DNA from: Zygnema cylindricum
Taxonomy: Eukaryota; Streptophyta; Zygnematophyceae; Zygnematales; Zygnemataceae
Reading direction: 5' to 3'
NCBI GenBank assembly: GCA_037447655.1
Contig: JBBHKE010000993.1
Location: forward strand, 1-64,000
DNA length: 64,000 nucleotides
Part shown: piece after piece, positions 1 through 11,530 of the stretch
Layout: each line of letters begins with the position of its first letter
Position numbering within the stretch: position 1 is the first letter of the stretch
The notes under the pieces: generated by a model
Told to the model about the DNA's origin: nothing
What the model saw: the letters and a program-made list of their open reading frames with translations, nothing else
Database searches by the model: none
Translations under genes and position numbers: made by a program

Positions 1-40
1 AGTAACCATTTTTGTATCTCAACATCGAATAATGACAAAA

Positions 41-433
41 TCATGTTTGAAAAAAAAATCCATTTTTGCATATCAACATCAAATAGTGACACATCCACAA
101 TTTAAGCAAAAAAAAACAATTGACTTTCAATGTCTGGTGACTTTCAATGTTTGCCTTGAAATAGGGGTCATCTAATAGAGTGAATGGCAAGCCATTGGTA
201 AAGAAAGCCTTAGCCCATGTTGCATCTACCTCCTTCTGATTATACTTATTGAAACAATTTATTATTTTCATCTGTACTCTTTGTACCTTATCAGACCCTG
301 CATGACTTGTATGACATGTATGACTTCTAGTGGGTTGATCTAAAGCGGATATAAAACGCTTTAGAGAACCTTGAGAAGCCTTGTCGGTTTTCACTACACG
401 TAACTCTGCCTTTACCTCATCCGTACACCTCAT
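41..433 (-). pseudogene. hAT-type transposase fragment (DUF659-like region)
   Basis: An open frame of 130 codons. Its middle part (around residues 58-95) reads like the DUF659 / N-terminal region of hAT-superfamily transposases: the stretch TWAKAFFTNGLPFTLL followed by DDPYFKANI matches the family pattern of an aromatic-rich helix, then (N/S)GLPF, then a few residues, then P-Y/A-F. The frame diverges after that and ends at a stop, and no catalytic DDE or dimerisation region is present nearby, so this is a remnant. It sits in the same region as small hAT-like elements with 8-bp target duplications, for which a hAT transposase would be the expected source. Family assignment is by eye. Confidence 0.5.
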
Positions 434-727
434 CCGTACACCTCATCCGGACATAAATAGCAGAGCCTAATGCCTCCACTCTTCAAATTTCCAAGAAGGT
501 GGTTTCTAATCCGGGTGGCTTGTCCATTATATTCGAAGTTACATAAATACAAATGCACGATTTATCGTCCCCTAGTTGCCCACCCTTCGGAGCCTTAACA
601 TGGTCCCACTATGATCCTCGAGGCCTAAGTATGGCTGCTTGTGAAGAAGTTCGTGGAAGCTTGGAGTGCGGCATCAATCAAGCCTTTAATGGCAGCTTCG
701 ATGAACCGTACAAATTTATTTCAAAAA
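434..727. other. Non-coding stretch with a short CTCATCCGTACAC tandem
   Basis: About three adjacent copies of a 13-14 bp motif (CTCATCCGTACAC) lie at roughly 418-456. I see no gene in the remainder. Confidence 0.4.
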
Positions 728-990
728 CATAGTCAAAAGTAGGTGAAATTAGGCCCATACAATATGTCTGTTGTACGCAAAACATATAATATGACCTTAA
801 GACCCATATTGTATTGGTCGCAAAATGAAAGAAAAAAGTAGCATGGTTCAGTTGCACATCATTCGATAGAGCATTTCACGTAATCGAACAGTCGCTAATC
901 AAAGTAGTGATCAAAGTAGCGATCTAAGAAGATCACATGAAAAGCCCCTAACACAACTTGCGCCTACCAAAGGCCTACCATAAAACGCCT
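728..990 (+). repeat. hAT-like MITE, 3'-truncated copy
   Basis: It starts with CATAGTCAAAAGTAGGTG, one base short of the terminal repeat of the full copy at 45876-46332. It then follows that copy through its internal landmarks: GCCCATACAATATG, the ACCCATATTGTATTGG segment, the GATCTAAGAAGATCACATG segment and GCCTACCAAAGGCC. The right terminus is lost in a T-run. No coding capacity. Confidence 0.65.
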
Positions 991-2029
991 TTTTTTTTAA
1001 TATGTTCAAAACTTCGCGCGGGGGGGGGGGGGGGTGGGGAATGAAACGTTTTTTTTATAAATTTCCATACATTATAACCGTAAAGTACAAATTTATTTCA
1101 AACTTTGCTTGCGCAAATTAATAGTCTCTATTTAAAAATCCCCATACATTATATCAGTACGTTTTATTCGTACGAAAAGTATACGCATTTAAGAAAGATT
1201 AAAAATCTTAAAGAAACCTAGTTGTCATATTCGTACGGATTTGGATTTTTTTTCGAAAACTACGTAGTATTCGAGACTTTTATATTTTTCGTAAAATTCG
1301 TTTAGTTTACGCTGTACGAACATGTACAAAAACGTTCAGAAAGCACAATCATAGAAAATGCTTAAAAAATCTTAAAATGTACGGAAAAGTAACATAAAGG
1401 TACAACAATGTACGAAAAGTGTACCCTACAAAACCTAATGGTACGGCAAATCTTTGGTAGCCGTACTAAAATATAAAGGAAAGTACGGCAATGTACCATA
1501 GAAAGTATAAACCCTATAATCCCCCCTTTAATTACCCTAATATGTACAAAAATGTACGACCACTGTACGTAACTGTACGAAAATGGTAGTGCAACTGTAC
1601 TGAAATATACTGCAATATACGGGAATGTACCCTACAAACCCTAAAATATATATCCCTAAAACGTACAGAAAATACGGACAATGTACGTACATGTATGAAA
1701 AGTGTGGGGCGGTTATACTCAAACATACAGAATCTAAGGAAATGTACTTTAAAGCCTTGCAAATCCCTTAAATAACCCTAAAATGTGCGAAAATGTACAA
1801 ACATTGTCGCGAAATGTACGGAAATGTACTGGTACATATTCAGGTACGCATTTTATAACATTTTTTTCATCGTTAAATGTGTATCGTGCGTAGTATTGGC
1901 GCGTTCATTTCGTGTTTATTATGCGCACGGGACAACTATGTAAAAAAATTACGAAATTTCGTAAAATGTCAAAATCCGTGCAAATGAGAGATATATGCAA
2001 TTATTACTACTACGGGTGCGTCTCCATAT
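991..2029. other. Intergenic, GTAC-rich
   Basis: Contains a poly-G run near 1020-1034 and dozens of GTAC words, especially at 1300-1860 where they often occur as AATGTACG. The short open frames here are accidental. No gene or known element recognised. Confidence 0.5.
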
Positions 2030-2200
2030 ACTTATAACTTAGAGAAATTACTTTGTTTTTTAACGCAAATCCGGCGGACCTGGATTTCAAGTGCCCCTAT
2101 GTGTAAAAATAAAATTAAAATTTAAGGGTGTGACTATTATATACGGTGACAGGCCCGTGACAGCTGCCAACGTCTACAATCTGTGATGAGTTTATGACGC
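2030..2200 (+). repeat. Dispersed repeat R1a
   Basis: The block begins TAACTTAGAGAAATTAC and runs through the CCGGCGGACC and GGGTGTGACTATTATATACG words. It recurs at 2812-2990 (same strand) and at 43069-43200 (opposite strand); the part beyond the Copia-A insertion continues at 38210-38287. No coding function seen. Confidence 0.6.
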
Positions 2201-2214
2201 ACCGGATTTTTCCA

Positions 2215-2640
2215 AATTGTTCGTGACGTCGCATAATTGTTTGTGAGAGGCGGCGAGTGGGAGTTAACGTGGCGCCCTCAAATATTTCTCACGTTTTAGT
2301 GAAATGGCATCTGAGTCGTTAGATCCCCTGAAATGGAAAAACTTGTACTGAACGAAACCTGTCAAAACGAAACAAATTGTGTATGTTGATGGACGGAAAC
2401 GAACAAAACATACCGAATTGTGTACTTTTCTTCGTCGTCGCTTGAATTCATGTGAAATGTTAGAAAGATTTCTACACGTGTGAATACGTGATATTATTTG
2501 ATTGGCTAAAATACTTTGTTTTAAAAAAACATCGCGCTCGTGTTTTAAAAAAAAGTTTGAAGATGGCGTTTTTTGGCGTGCCCGTGGGTCGAAGAGCGCA
2601 AGATGACAACATGTAGTACATCCTAAATTCGATGGTGATG
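2215..2640 (+). repeat. Dispersed repeat R1b
   Basis: The block carries GAGAGGCGGCG, GGCGCCCTCA, TTTCTCACG and later GATGGACGGAAA and GCTTGAATTC. The same order is found at 5600-5900 on this strand and at 37640-38060 on the other strand. It is a dispersed element of unknown class. Confidence 0.6.
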
Positions 2641-2811
2641 CAAAATGTACATCTCTTTTTTTTTATTTTTTTGTACGGTTGACACTTACACGGTACAACG
2701 CAAAGTTTTATAAGAAAACGACAGAAAAAAACCCTTACTCTGGCACACGGAGACGCAACCTAACTCTATTTTAAGTTCAAATAGCGCCTTCAAATTTTAG
2801 CGCTAAGTCTT

Positions 2812-2990
2812 TATGTACTTCAAAACTAGAGAATTTACTTTGTTTGTTAGCACATATCCGGCGGACCCGTATTTCGGGTGTCCCTGTGTGTACCAAACGA
2901 AATTATCACTTAAGGGCGTGACGATTGTATACGTCGACAATGCCCGTTACGGCTGTCGACAGTGTTCAATCTGTGATGACGCACCATATA
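2812..2990 (+). repeat. Dispersed repeat R1a, second copy
   Basis: Homologous to 2030-2200 and, inverted, to 43069-43200. It contains an accidental 62-codon frame. This copy shows what the Copia-A insertion site at 38287/43069 looked like before insertion. Confidence 0.6.
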
Positions 2991-3003
2991 GTGCAGTTTG
3001 AAG

Positions 3004-3100
3004 CATAGTTCAAAAGTAGGCGTTTTTATGGTATGCCTTTGGTAGGCGTACAAAAATTAACACAAAAAGCAGGCATACTGTATGTGTTGTTTTTTAAATG
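3004..3100 (-). repeat. hAT-like MITE terminus
   Basis: CATAGTTCAAAAGTAGGCG is the right-hand terminal repeat of the hAT-like MITE in inverted orientation, followed by GCCTTTGGTAGGCG as in the copy at 5211-5560. The rest of the element is not recognisable. Confidence 0.5.
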
Positions 3101-3599
3101 TTAGTTTCGTACTTACGCCACATTTTGTGCGCACGGGACGGTTCGTGCGTATATTATTACCGGAAATAATGTGGTGGTACAAATGGAGGTTCGAATGGAT
3201 ATGGGGATTGGGGGAGTAATTGTACGATTGAAATTAAAGGGAGTAATTGAGTGGCTCGGAATACGTTTGCAAATGGATAGCGGATCGCGAAGCGATCCGA
3301 TGTGAAATGTACGAAATGTTGAATATGTACGCCGCCGATACGGAGCGTCTTATTTGGACAAGTGTACTTTATTTGCGAGAAGCGTATTTATTGCAAAGGA
3401 CGCTGGTTCGGTACGGAAAATATTTTGAAGGTAAGGTTTAATTTCGGGAAGTGGTCTGTGGTACATTTGGAGGGCGGACGGCATCCGCCGATTTTTCCAA
3501 AGGATTGCATTTTTGACGATGTGGTATCAAGTGGACCGTACGTATGTGATGTCGGTTCATGACGTGGCTTCGTCCTCAAGTGACTAATGAAGTTGATAC
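3101..3599. other. Intergenic, no gene recognised
   Basis: Overlapping frames of 60-66 codons run in different frames and on both strands, with no family resemblance or codon signal that I can see. Confidence 0.4.
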
Positions 3600-3602
3600 T
3601 CA

Positions 3603-4349
3603 GGGTAACCTTCCATCAGGCGTTCCCAGTAATCGTACGAACACGTTTACTGGCAGTAATATTTGTAACACCCTTCCATCAGGTCGTGCCAGTGAATGAG
3701 GTGATAGATTGCGATTGGTACCACGTAGGACCTGTTGAGCCGCCCGGGAATAGTTATCATTTCCAAAAGGACAAAATCGCAGTTGCGTATGTGTACGGGC
3801 GGACGCCGATTAAAATATCTAGTAGCGTCACGCTAATGTACAATCTGAACGTTCTTACGGTTGTTGTGGTATCAACGGCCACGAAAACCGTTGCAAAATT
3901 AAAGGTTGTACAAATGTCCAAGGATGTACCATTTGTACGTGAATCGTTTTTTTGTCGTCGAACAAACAACCAAGTTTTTTTTGTCGTCGAACAAGTTGGC
4001 TTTTATGTCACACGGTACACTCCAATTGCCACATGTAAGTTTATTATTTCACGTCTGTCATGGATCGACTCTGACTGTACAAGTGGACCAAAACATGCGT
4101 CTAGTAATCACAAAATCTCCTCCCGGGGACACTCGGAGGAGACTAGCTACGTACTGGAAACAAGAAGCGTTTGCGTCAAAAATTGAAAATCGGACGGTGG
4201 TATTTTTCTCAAAGAAGTCTGGAGAATCTCAACGAATTTTTAGTAAACATTTTTTGTAAAAAAAAAAAAAAAAAAAACAGTACGGCTTAGTACGGAACGG
4301 TACTTTCTCTAGTAAACAACCCCACTTTTCGCTTGATGGAAGGTAACCC
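3603..4349 (+). mobile_element. Tourist-like (PIF/Harbinger-type) MITE, copy 1
   Basis: Terminal inverted repeats of about 20 bp: GGGTAACCTTCCATCAGGCG at the left, and its near-complement CGCTTGATGGAAGGTAACCC at the right. The element is flanked by a 3-bp direct repeat TCA (3600-3602 and 4350-4352). A 3-bp target duplication with G-rich termini is the PIF/Harbinger pattern. The internal 199-codon frame is probably not a protein: against copy 2 the shared part differs by 12 amino-acid-changing substitutions and one silent one, the opposite of purifying selection. A poly-A run lies near the right end. Confidence 0.8.
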
Positions 4350-4352
4350 TCA

Positions 4353-5210
4353 GTTTGCGGATTTTACGGAAGCGTCGATGTAAATATTTGGTTGAACATT
4401 GATTTGTCTTTTTGTGAATTAACTATTAGTGTAGATTTACTCACTTTGACATACCTTGAAGTATTCGGGTATACCAACGTTAAAAGAGGTAGCTGGTAGA
4501 TAGCGTACGGCTGATATGCCTCCGTACATTCAGCAGTAAGCTCTTTGTATATATTTGTAGGACCTAGTCATTTTAGGACATAGGAACTTTTTGGACCAAA
4601 ACTGTTTATGGTTATTTTTGGCAATTTTATCTGAGGATTACTCTCACATCTGTTGGCAGAATTGTCTGAAATTCTGCATGTGTGTTCCTCTTCATATTCG
4701 TAATAATTTCACAGATTTTCAGGCCTATTGTGTGCTCGGTCTGTGTTTTACCTCACTGTGAAGTTAGTCTATTTTATCAATTTCTGGCAGACTATTTTTT
4801 CTGCAACTTTGAATAGATGATGTGAACTCTATGTTTATTATTTTTGTCTGAAACTTTATGAGGTTATTCTATAGCCTAGATGGTATCTTTTAATGTAGTT
4901 TCAGCCTGTTTTGTTAATTCTGTTTAATTTTGTGTGTATCCAAAGTAGGCTGTTTTTGGGGTAGTCTGTGGTGCTTCCGAGGGTGAATCCATGGCTAGAA
5001 ATGGCTATGGACAACAGTATGTGTGTGCGTTGTGCACATTTTTGTACGAACGTACGAATGTGACGTATGATCATAGTACACGGCACACTGGCGGACGAAT
5101 TTTTTTAGCGAAATGACAAGGCGTAGGATGACATTCCGCGGGAAAGAGAACCCGGAAAAAAAAAGCCGCCAAAGTGTTTTTACCAACGGGTAGGTTTTTG
5201 TAATATTTTC
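4353..5210. other. Intergenic, no gene recognised
   Basis: T-rich sequence without convincing frames or repeats. Confidence 0.4.
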
Positions 5211-5560
5211 CATAGTTCAAAAGCAGGTGTTTTATTGTAGGCCTTTGGCAGGCGCAAGTTTTGTTATGGGCTTTTCATGTGATCTTCTTAGATCGCTACT
5301 TTGGTCAGCGATCGTCCGATTCGTCCAAATCTGACGGTTTAAATAAAAATAAAACTCACAAAAAAAATAAAATTTGTCAGAATGTTTTTCAAAAATTTAG
5401 ACATGACGTTTAATTCTCTATCAATCGATGTGCAACTCAACCGTGTTACTATTTTTTTTCATTTTGCAACCAACACAATATGGGTCTTAAGGTCATATTG
5501 TATGTTTTCCGTATAATAGGCATATTGTATGGGCCTACTTTCACCTATTTTTGAACTATA
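5211..5560 (-). mobile_element. hAT-like MITE, inverted copy
   Basis: Begins CATAGTTCAAAAGCAGG and ends CCTATTTTTGAACTAT. The 8 bases outside each end are ATATTTTC (5203-5210) and ATATTTTT (5561-5568), an 8-bp direct repeat with one mismatch, as expected for the hAT superfamily. The internal sequence is the reverse of the copy at 45876-46332. Non-coding. Confidence 0.7.
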
Positions 5561-5599
5561 ATATTTTTGGCAGACTATGGTTTGAAGGAGAGAATACAA

Positions 5600-5975
5600 G
5601 GCTGTGTTAGAGAGGCGGCGTGTGCGACTTGATGGGGCGCCCTCAGAGATTTCTCACGATTTTGTCAAATGGCATCGTAATTTTCAGACCCCTAGAATGG
5701 AAAAATCCGTACTGAACGAAACTCGACAAAACAAAACAAACTGTGTAATTTGATGGACGGAAATGGACAAAACATAATGAATAGTGTAACTTTCGTGGTC
5801 GCTTGAATTCGTTTAAAATTTTGGAAAAAAAATTACCCGTGCAAATGCGTGTTCCTATCTATTTTCGAAACACTTTGTTTTAAAATACACCGGCCCTGTA
5901 CAGGACGACATGGGACAAAAGAGTACAAATTTTTGTAACAGCCTCACTTTCCGTCTGATGGAGCTTTACCCTAAT
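5600..5975 (+). repeat. Repeat R1b copy plus a Tourist-like MITE end
   Basis: 5600-5900 repeats the R1b block of 2215-2640. From about 5930 the words TTTGTAACAGCC and CGTCTGATGGAGCTTTACCC look like a decayed right terminus of the Tourist-like MITE. Confidence 0.5.
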
Positions 5976-6767
5976 TCATACTAACTTACGAATGAAATAT
6001 ATAATGTTTAACACGAAAGTGTGAATGTTATTTTAATGTTATTATACAAATTTATGATTTTGATCCAAAAAACTGAAAATAAGCCCCAACAAAATTGGTG
6101 TTACGAATATTAAAAATGGTTTTCACTGTATCATATAAGCAAATTATAAACAGGAACCCGTATGCAAAAACTGGACTAAGCGTTTTCATAAGGTTTCGCA
6201 CTTGTGAACTTTGCGAAAGATGTGTAAATTCAACCGCGATGGGATGGGTGTCGCATACCAAGCGATATACAATAAGGTAACAATTTGTTTGTGTAATAAC
6301 GTATAAAAAATGCATTCTAGTTATGGCCATTTCATTGTCGGTTTATTAAAAATGAATGGTTGCGGACACCTAGAGAGTTGCTTCGGACACCAATCGAGGT
6401 AGGTATACCACAACGATAGTTGGCAACAAACTGACAAACGATCACAAAACAACCACTAAAAGTTTCGATCCATTTTCCATATACGTTAAATATTGCAAGT
6501 TAGCACGTTTAGAATTAAATTAGACCTTGGTAAAATTAAATTATAGTTTCGGAAACATCGTTGGATGCTTTTAGTGCTCACGCGAAGCAGTTTTGCAATT
6601 TCGGCAGAATACGTCGAGGTGTTTTTTATTCACGGAAAGAATTTACTGTTTTTGAAAAGAAAGAAAACCCATATACTTCCATGGAAATCTTAAATTAAAC
6701 ATAAACATCCTAGAGAAAAGCCGTCAACAACCACAATGTCACGTGGCCAAAACTTTTAATTGGCTAA
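5976..6767. other. Intergenic, no gene recognised
   Basis: Antisense overlapping frames at 6052-6330 show no family resemblance. Nothing else recognised. Confidence 0.4.
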
Positions 6768-7486
6768 GGGCTCTTCTCCATCAGGCGTGCTTTTAATTGT
6801 ACGAAAACATTTAATGGTTGTAGGATTTTGATCATTTATCCATCAAGTCGCGCCATTAAGTCCCTTTGTTTATTATTTCAATTGGGAATAAGTATGTTCC
6901 TTTTCAAACTATGAGAATTGTCAAAGATTCTAAAAGCACAAAATGTGACCGTGGTATAAATTTAAGAGGTATAGTAAAGTATGAAATTTGAAGATCTGTC
7001 CGTGCGTACTCTATCACTGTTCAAATTGCGCCATTATTTTTTAAACGTAAATTCATTTCCGCGAAGGTCAATGGATGTCAAAAGTAACGTATGAGGATAT
7101 TCTCCTACAATGATTTTTTCGTCGGTTTCGGTGGATTTGAATCCACTTTGTACAAAAACACATGACCTTTGCCAATTGTTTGTTTGTCATGGCTCGTCCG
7201 TCGTGGACCATATATTTTATTTCCTAGTGTTCATATTCTACACGTCCAGTGTGTGGCCAGTCTCCACCTTGAAAAAGTGGAGGACACTAGCCATATACTA
7301 GATAGAATAAACATTTGTTTCGAAAACGACGAATAGGACGGTCGATGTTGTAGTCCAAAAGTTTGGAGAATCTTGCCAAATCCACAATAAACATGTTTAA
7401 AAAAAGCAGTATGACCTTGTACTAAAATGAAAATGCTTTTTTTTTAGGAAACAACCTAACTTTTTGCATGATGGAGGCTCACCCGA
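6768..7486 (+). mobile_element. Decayed Tourist-like MITE
   Basis: The termini GGGCTCTTCTCCATCAGGCG and TGCATGATGGAGGCTCACCC are degenerate forms of the inverted repeats of copies 1-3. The flanking triplets TAA/GAA are only partly conserved. It is the most diverged copy in the window, hence probably the oldest. Confidence 0.5.
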
Positions 7487-8550
7487 ATAGTTTCTATTAT
7501 TAAAGTAAAAATCTAAGGAAAAAAGTAAAAAACCCTTAAGCCTCTATTACAGCAGGAGTTGCCAGTAATCGTACGGACATGTTTAGTTGCCAGGAATATT
7601 TTCACCATTTTACAAGGTCGTGTCAGTAAATTACCTACCTCGCCCTTAGGTGTTTTTTTGGCTGGTACCACGTAGGCTTCCGTTTTGATGTTAAAAATCT
7701 TCAAGATTCTTCAAGCGCAAAATCTTGATGTATGAGAGGATGAAATTCTTCTATACGAGCGTACTAAAAATCTAAAATATAAGATGTTTATCTGCGTACT
7801 ATATCCTTGTACGAACTGTGCTGTAATGCTTTAAAATTTTAAAACCCTAAAAAGCGGAGCGTGAGAGGATATCCTCCGGCAAATATTTTTTCGTGGCCCG
7901 TGTCCGAAGGCACATGGTAAGGTATATACCACGTGTAAGGCTGTCATCGCTCGCCAATCGTGGGGACGTAACTTCTGTTCAACGTGTACTAAAGGTACAC
8001 GTCTGTGCTAAAGGTACACGTGCAGTTTGTGGCTACAGTACTGTACTGTAGTGTTTTCTTTGAGTACGGTAGTCACAAACTGGCTGGATAGAGCGATTGC
8101 GTCGCGGATGCGAAAAATGAAAACATCGGACGGTCAGTTTCTACGCCTAGGTGCTTGTAGATTCTTGATAGATCTCCAATAAATATGTTCGACATAAAAT
8201 AGCCCTAATAGTACAAATATGTACGGCATCGACGCCGCGGCCGGCAGACGGATGACCATCACAGATTATTAAATGCGAGTTCAAACAAAAGATACGCACA
8301 GTCTGGAGTGTGGTGTCCACAAAAATCTTGTTGATGTCCCACCAAGGATTTCCCTTAATTTTTTGCATGTCAGACAGGTTTTTTTTTGACTGGCGTTTAC
8401 GGGATTCGACACCAGCATATTTCATCCGTACCTTTGAAAGCTGAACCGACGGTAGGCCGTACGCGGCCTCAAGGCCCTATGCCCGTGCGAGGTTCGATTT
8501 TCAGATCGTACGGAACGATCGCACGCCTACCATTGTAAATTTGTAACTTA
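7487..8550. other. Intergenic with MITE remnant and a hairpin
   Basis: 7550-7680 resembles the left part of the Tourist-like MITE (GCCAGTAATCGTACG, GCTGGTACCACGTAGG). Around 8015-8082 CAGTTTGTGGCTACAGTACTG and CAGTACTG-type words face an inverted AGTCACAAACTG, so the segment can fold back. No gene seen. Confidence 0.4.
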
Positions 8551-9353
8551 GGGTAACCTTCCATCAGGCGTTCCCAGTAATTGTACGAACACGTTTACTG
8601 GGAGTAAAATTTGTAACACCCTTCCATCATGTCGTGCCAGTGAGTGAGGTGTTAGATTGCGATTGGTACCACGTAGGACCTGTTGAGCCGCCCAGGAATA
8701 ATCATCATTTCCAAAAGGACAAAATAGCAGCTGCGTATGTGTACGGGCAGACGCCGATTAAAATATCTAGTAGCGTCACGCTAATGTACAATCTGAACGT
8801 TCTTAGGGTTGTTGTGGTATCAACGGCCACGAAAACCGTTGCAAAATTTAAGTTTGTACAAATGTCCAAGAATGTACCATTTGAACGTGAATCGCTATAT
8901 CGCACATTTATGATGGAGACGTCACAGGATGTCTTACAACCAAGTTTTTTTTGTCGTCGAACAGGCTGGCTATACAACCAGGAATTTTTTGTCTTCGAAC
9001 AGGCTGGCTTTGATGTCACACGGTACACTCCATTTGCCACATGTAAGCTTATTGCTTCACGTCTGTCGTAGGTCGACTCTGACATTACAAGTGGACCAAA
9101 ACACGCGTCCAGTAATCACAAACTCTCCTCCCGAGGACAGTAGGAGGAGACTAGCTACGTACTGGAAACATGAAGCGTTTGCGTCGAAAATTGAAAATCG
9201 GACGGTGGTACTTTTCTCCAAGAAGTCTGGAGAATCTCAACGAATTTTTAGTAAACATCTTTTGAAAAAAAAAAAAAAAAAACAATACGGCCAGTACGGA
9301 AGGGTACTTTTTCCAGTAAACAACCCCACTTTTCGCCTGATGGAAGGTTACCC
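8551..9353 (+). mobile_element. Tourist-like MITE, copy 2
   Basis: The same terminal repeats as copy 1 (GGGTAACCTTCCATCAGGCG at the left, CGCCTGATGGAAGGTTACCC at the right). Flanked by TTA at 8548-8550 and 9354-9356, the 3-bp duplication typical of PIF/Harbinger. It abuts copy 3 directly. Confidence 0.8.
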
Positions 9354-9356
9354 TTA

Positions 9357-10156
9357 GGGTAACCTTCCTTCAGGCGTTCCCAGTAATTCTACGGTCACGT
9401 TTACCGGTAGAAATATTTGTAACACCCTTCCATCAGGTCGTGCCAGTAAAGCAAAAATTGCTTACGTGTTGGATTTCGTCTGGTACCACGTAGGATCCTG
9501 TTGAGCCGAACGGGTATATTGAAAGTTTCGAAAAGTACAAAATTTCGACTACGTATTTGTACGGGCGGACGCCGATAAAATATCTAGTAGCGTGACGCTA
9601 ATGTACAACCTGAACGGAGATGGAGGAAATGGCATGTACTGTACTTGATTTTGCACATTTATAAAGGAGGCGTGACACGATGTCCTACAACCAAGTTTTT
9701 GTCTGTACTTGATTGTGCACATTTATAGCGGAGGCGTGCCAGGATGTCCTACAAGATTTTGTCGTCGAACAGGGTGGCTTCGACGTCAGAAGGTACACGC
9801 CATTTGCCACATGTAACTTTATTACTTCACGTCCGTCGTGGATAGACTCTGACTTTATAAGTGGACGAAAATACGTCGTGGATAGACTCTGACTTTATAA
9901 GTGGACCAAAATACGCGTCCAGTAAGCGCAAAGTGTCCTCCTAAGGACAGTCGGAGGAGACTAGCCAGGTACTAGAAACAAGGGGCGTTTGCGTCGAAAA
10001 TTGAAAATCGGAAGGTGGTAATTTTCGCCAAGAAGTCTCAACGAAGTTTTAGTAAACATCTTTTGTTAAAAAAAAAAAAAAAACAGTACGGCTTAAGTAC
10101 GGAAAGGTACTTTCTCGAGTAAACAACCCCACTTTTCGCCTGATGGAAGGTTACCC
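9357..10156 (+). mobile_element. Tourist-like MITE, copy 3
   Basis: Starts immediately after the shared TTA and ends GGTTACCC at 10156, followed by TTA (10157-10159). Internal similarity to copies 1 and 2 carries indels that destroy the frame seen there, and it contains a short local duplication (GTCGTGGATAGACTCTG twice, near 9835 and 9875). Confidence 0.8.
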
Positions 10157-10159
10157 TTA

Positions 10160-10460
10160 ATCGAAGTTGTGAATCTTACCTTCCAATCGCAACCGTCAAA
10201 TCTAAAAACCAACATGCGCGTATGGAGAAAAGATGTTTTAAGCGGCAAAAAAACATTAACACTACAGTAAAAGCGATACAGGGTGTAATGTTACTAATTC
10301 TAGTTCGGTGACAAATGACGTGGCTGGTTCGGAAACGTTTATATTACTACAGTAGACGTTAAAAAAAAAAGTCATGCGGGCTAAAATTTAGAGGCACCAA
10401 CAAAATGTCATTGACGCTACAGTAGTGACGATACACGGTGTACTTTACGCCATTCAAAAT
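10160..10460. repeat. Diverged TA-flanked MITE-like sequence
   Basis: Contains AATCTTACCTTCCAATCGCAACCG, GGAGAAAAGATGTTT and GCGATACAGGGTGTA in the order seen in the better copy at 10720-10943, but without a clear matching left end. Confidence 0.4.
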
Positions 10461-10719
10461 TGTGCCATTGCGTATCGAGCGTGAATCGGAAGTTTTGAAG
10501 TTTTAAATGCGGAAGGGAGGCGATCTTGGTTGATATGGCTCGGCTCGGTTTCGTTGGTAACCCTAATTTTGGAAAGGTTTCAAATTGCATAAAATTGCAA
10601 ATAATGTTAGTAATCAACACTCTCAAAAGCCATAAAGAAACCATTTAAAAAAGTCAACCCTCGACTCGAAAACTCAAAAAGTTGCGATACTCGGAGTAGA
10701 GAAGTCTAGGTTCGTACTA

Positions 10720-10943
10720 CACCGTGTATCGCTATTAGTGTTAATAGTTTTTTCGCCACGTAAAACATCTTTTCTCCGTACACACTTGTCCGATTTTTAA
10801 GTCGAGACCGCCAATCGGAAGCTGGGAATCTTACCTTTCAATCGCAACCGTCAGATCAAGGAACCGACATTTGTGTACGGAGAAAAGATGTTTAAACTTT
10901 AAAGAGACGAAAAAAACATTAACCCTAATAACGATTCACGGTG
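10720..10943 (+). mobile_element. TA-flanked MITE (Tc1/mariner-like), copy 1
   Basis: The element starts CACCGTGTATCGCTATTAG and ends with the inverse (CGATTCACGGTG), with TA at 10718-10719 and 10944-10945. The interior is itself an imperfect palindrome: AAAACATCTTTTCTCCGTACACA faces its complement, so the transcript would fold into a long hairpin. Non-coding. Related copies lie at 49325-49520 and 57810-58008. Confidence 0.7.
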
Positions 10944-10974
10944 TACATAGAACTTTCTCTTGAAGCTTTGCTAC

Positions 10975-11235
10975 TGGAATCCACGTCAACAGGAAAATAG
11001 TGCCACGCCAGCATGAAAATTTTGATGCCACGTTGGCGTAATGAAATGACACGTCATCAGGCTGGTATTGTCCCGTCAGCAGAATGGAGCGACACATCAG
11101 CAGGAAAAGATGGCAAATCATGAGGACAGAGGTGTGGAGCCAGCAGGCTACCATTGTCACGTCAGCAAAGAGGTGTGACACGTCAGTGAGATGGGATGAC
11201 ACGTCAGCAAGAGAAGGGAGACACGTCAGCATGCC
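10975..11235. repeat. Degenerate minisatellite with ACGTCAGC core
   Basis: About ten imperfect units of roughly 22-26 bp, each with a form of GACACGTCAGCA followed by a variable G/A-rich spacer. The frames crossing it are repeat artefacts. Confidence 0.65.
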
Positions 11236-11304
11236 TTATTACTAAAAGTGGAGCGCCGCTCGAAGCTTGCTGTAGGCAGCAAGTTTGTTGGTACTTTGTA
11301 CACT

Positions 11305-11530
11305 CACAGAACCCTAGAAAACTCTGTAAAACCCTAGGAAACTCTAAAAAACCTCAGAAGACCCTAAAAAACCCTAAAAATCTCTGAAACACCATAGTAA
11401 ATCCTAAAAAACTAAAAAACCCTAGAAATCCCTAGAAAAACCGTTAAAATTCTAAAATCCCTTGAAAAACCCTGAAGAGCATTAGAAAACCCCTAGCAAT
11501 CCCAAAAACTCTAAAAAACCCTAAAAGTGT
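11305..11530. repeat. Degenerate CCCTAAA-type array
   Basis: Many AACCCTA(G/A)AAA words at irregular spacing, a degenerate version of the plant-type telomere repeat read on the C-rich strand. Internal position and sequence decay argue for an interstitial array rather than a telomere. Confidence 0.65.

Noticed and set aside
3587-4186. 199-codon frame in Tourist-like MITE copy 1, with a similar frame at 8634-9071
   Set aside because: The shared part differs by about 12 replacement and 1 silent change, and copy 3 is frameshifted. This is neutral decay, not a conserved protein.
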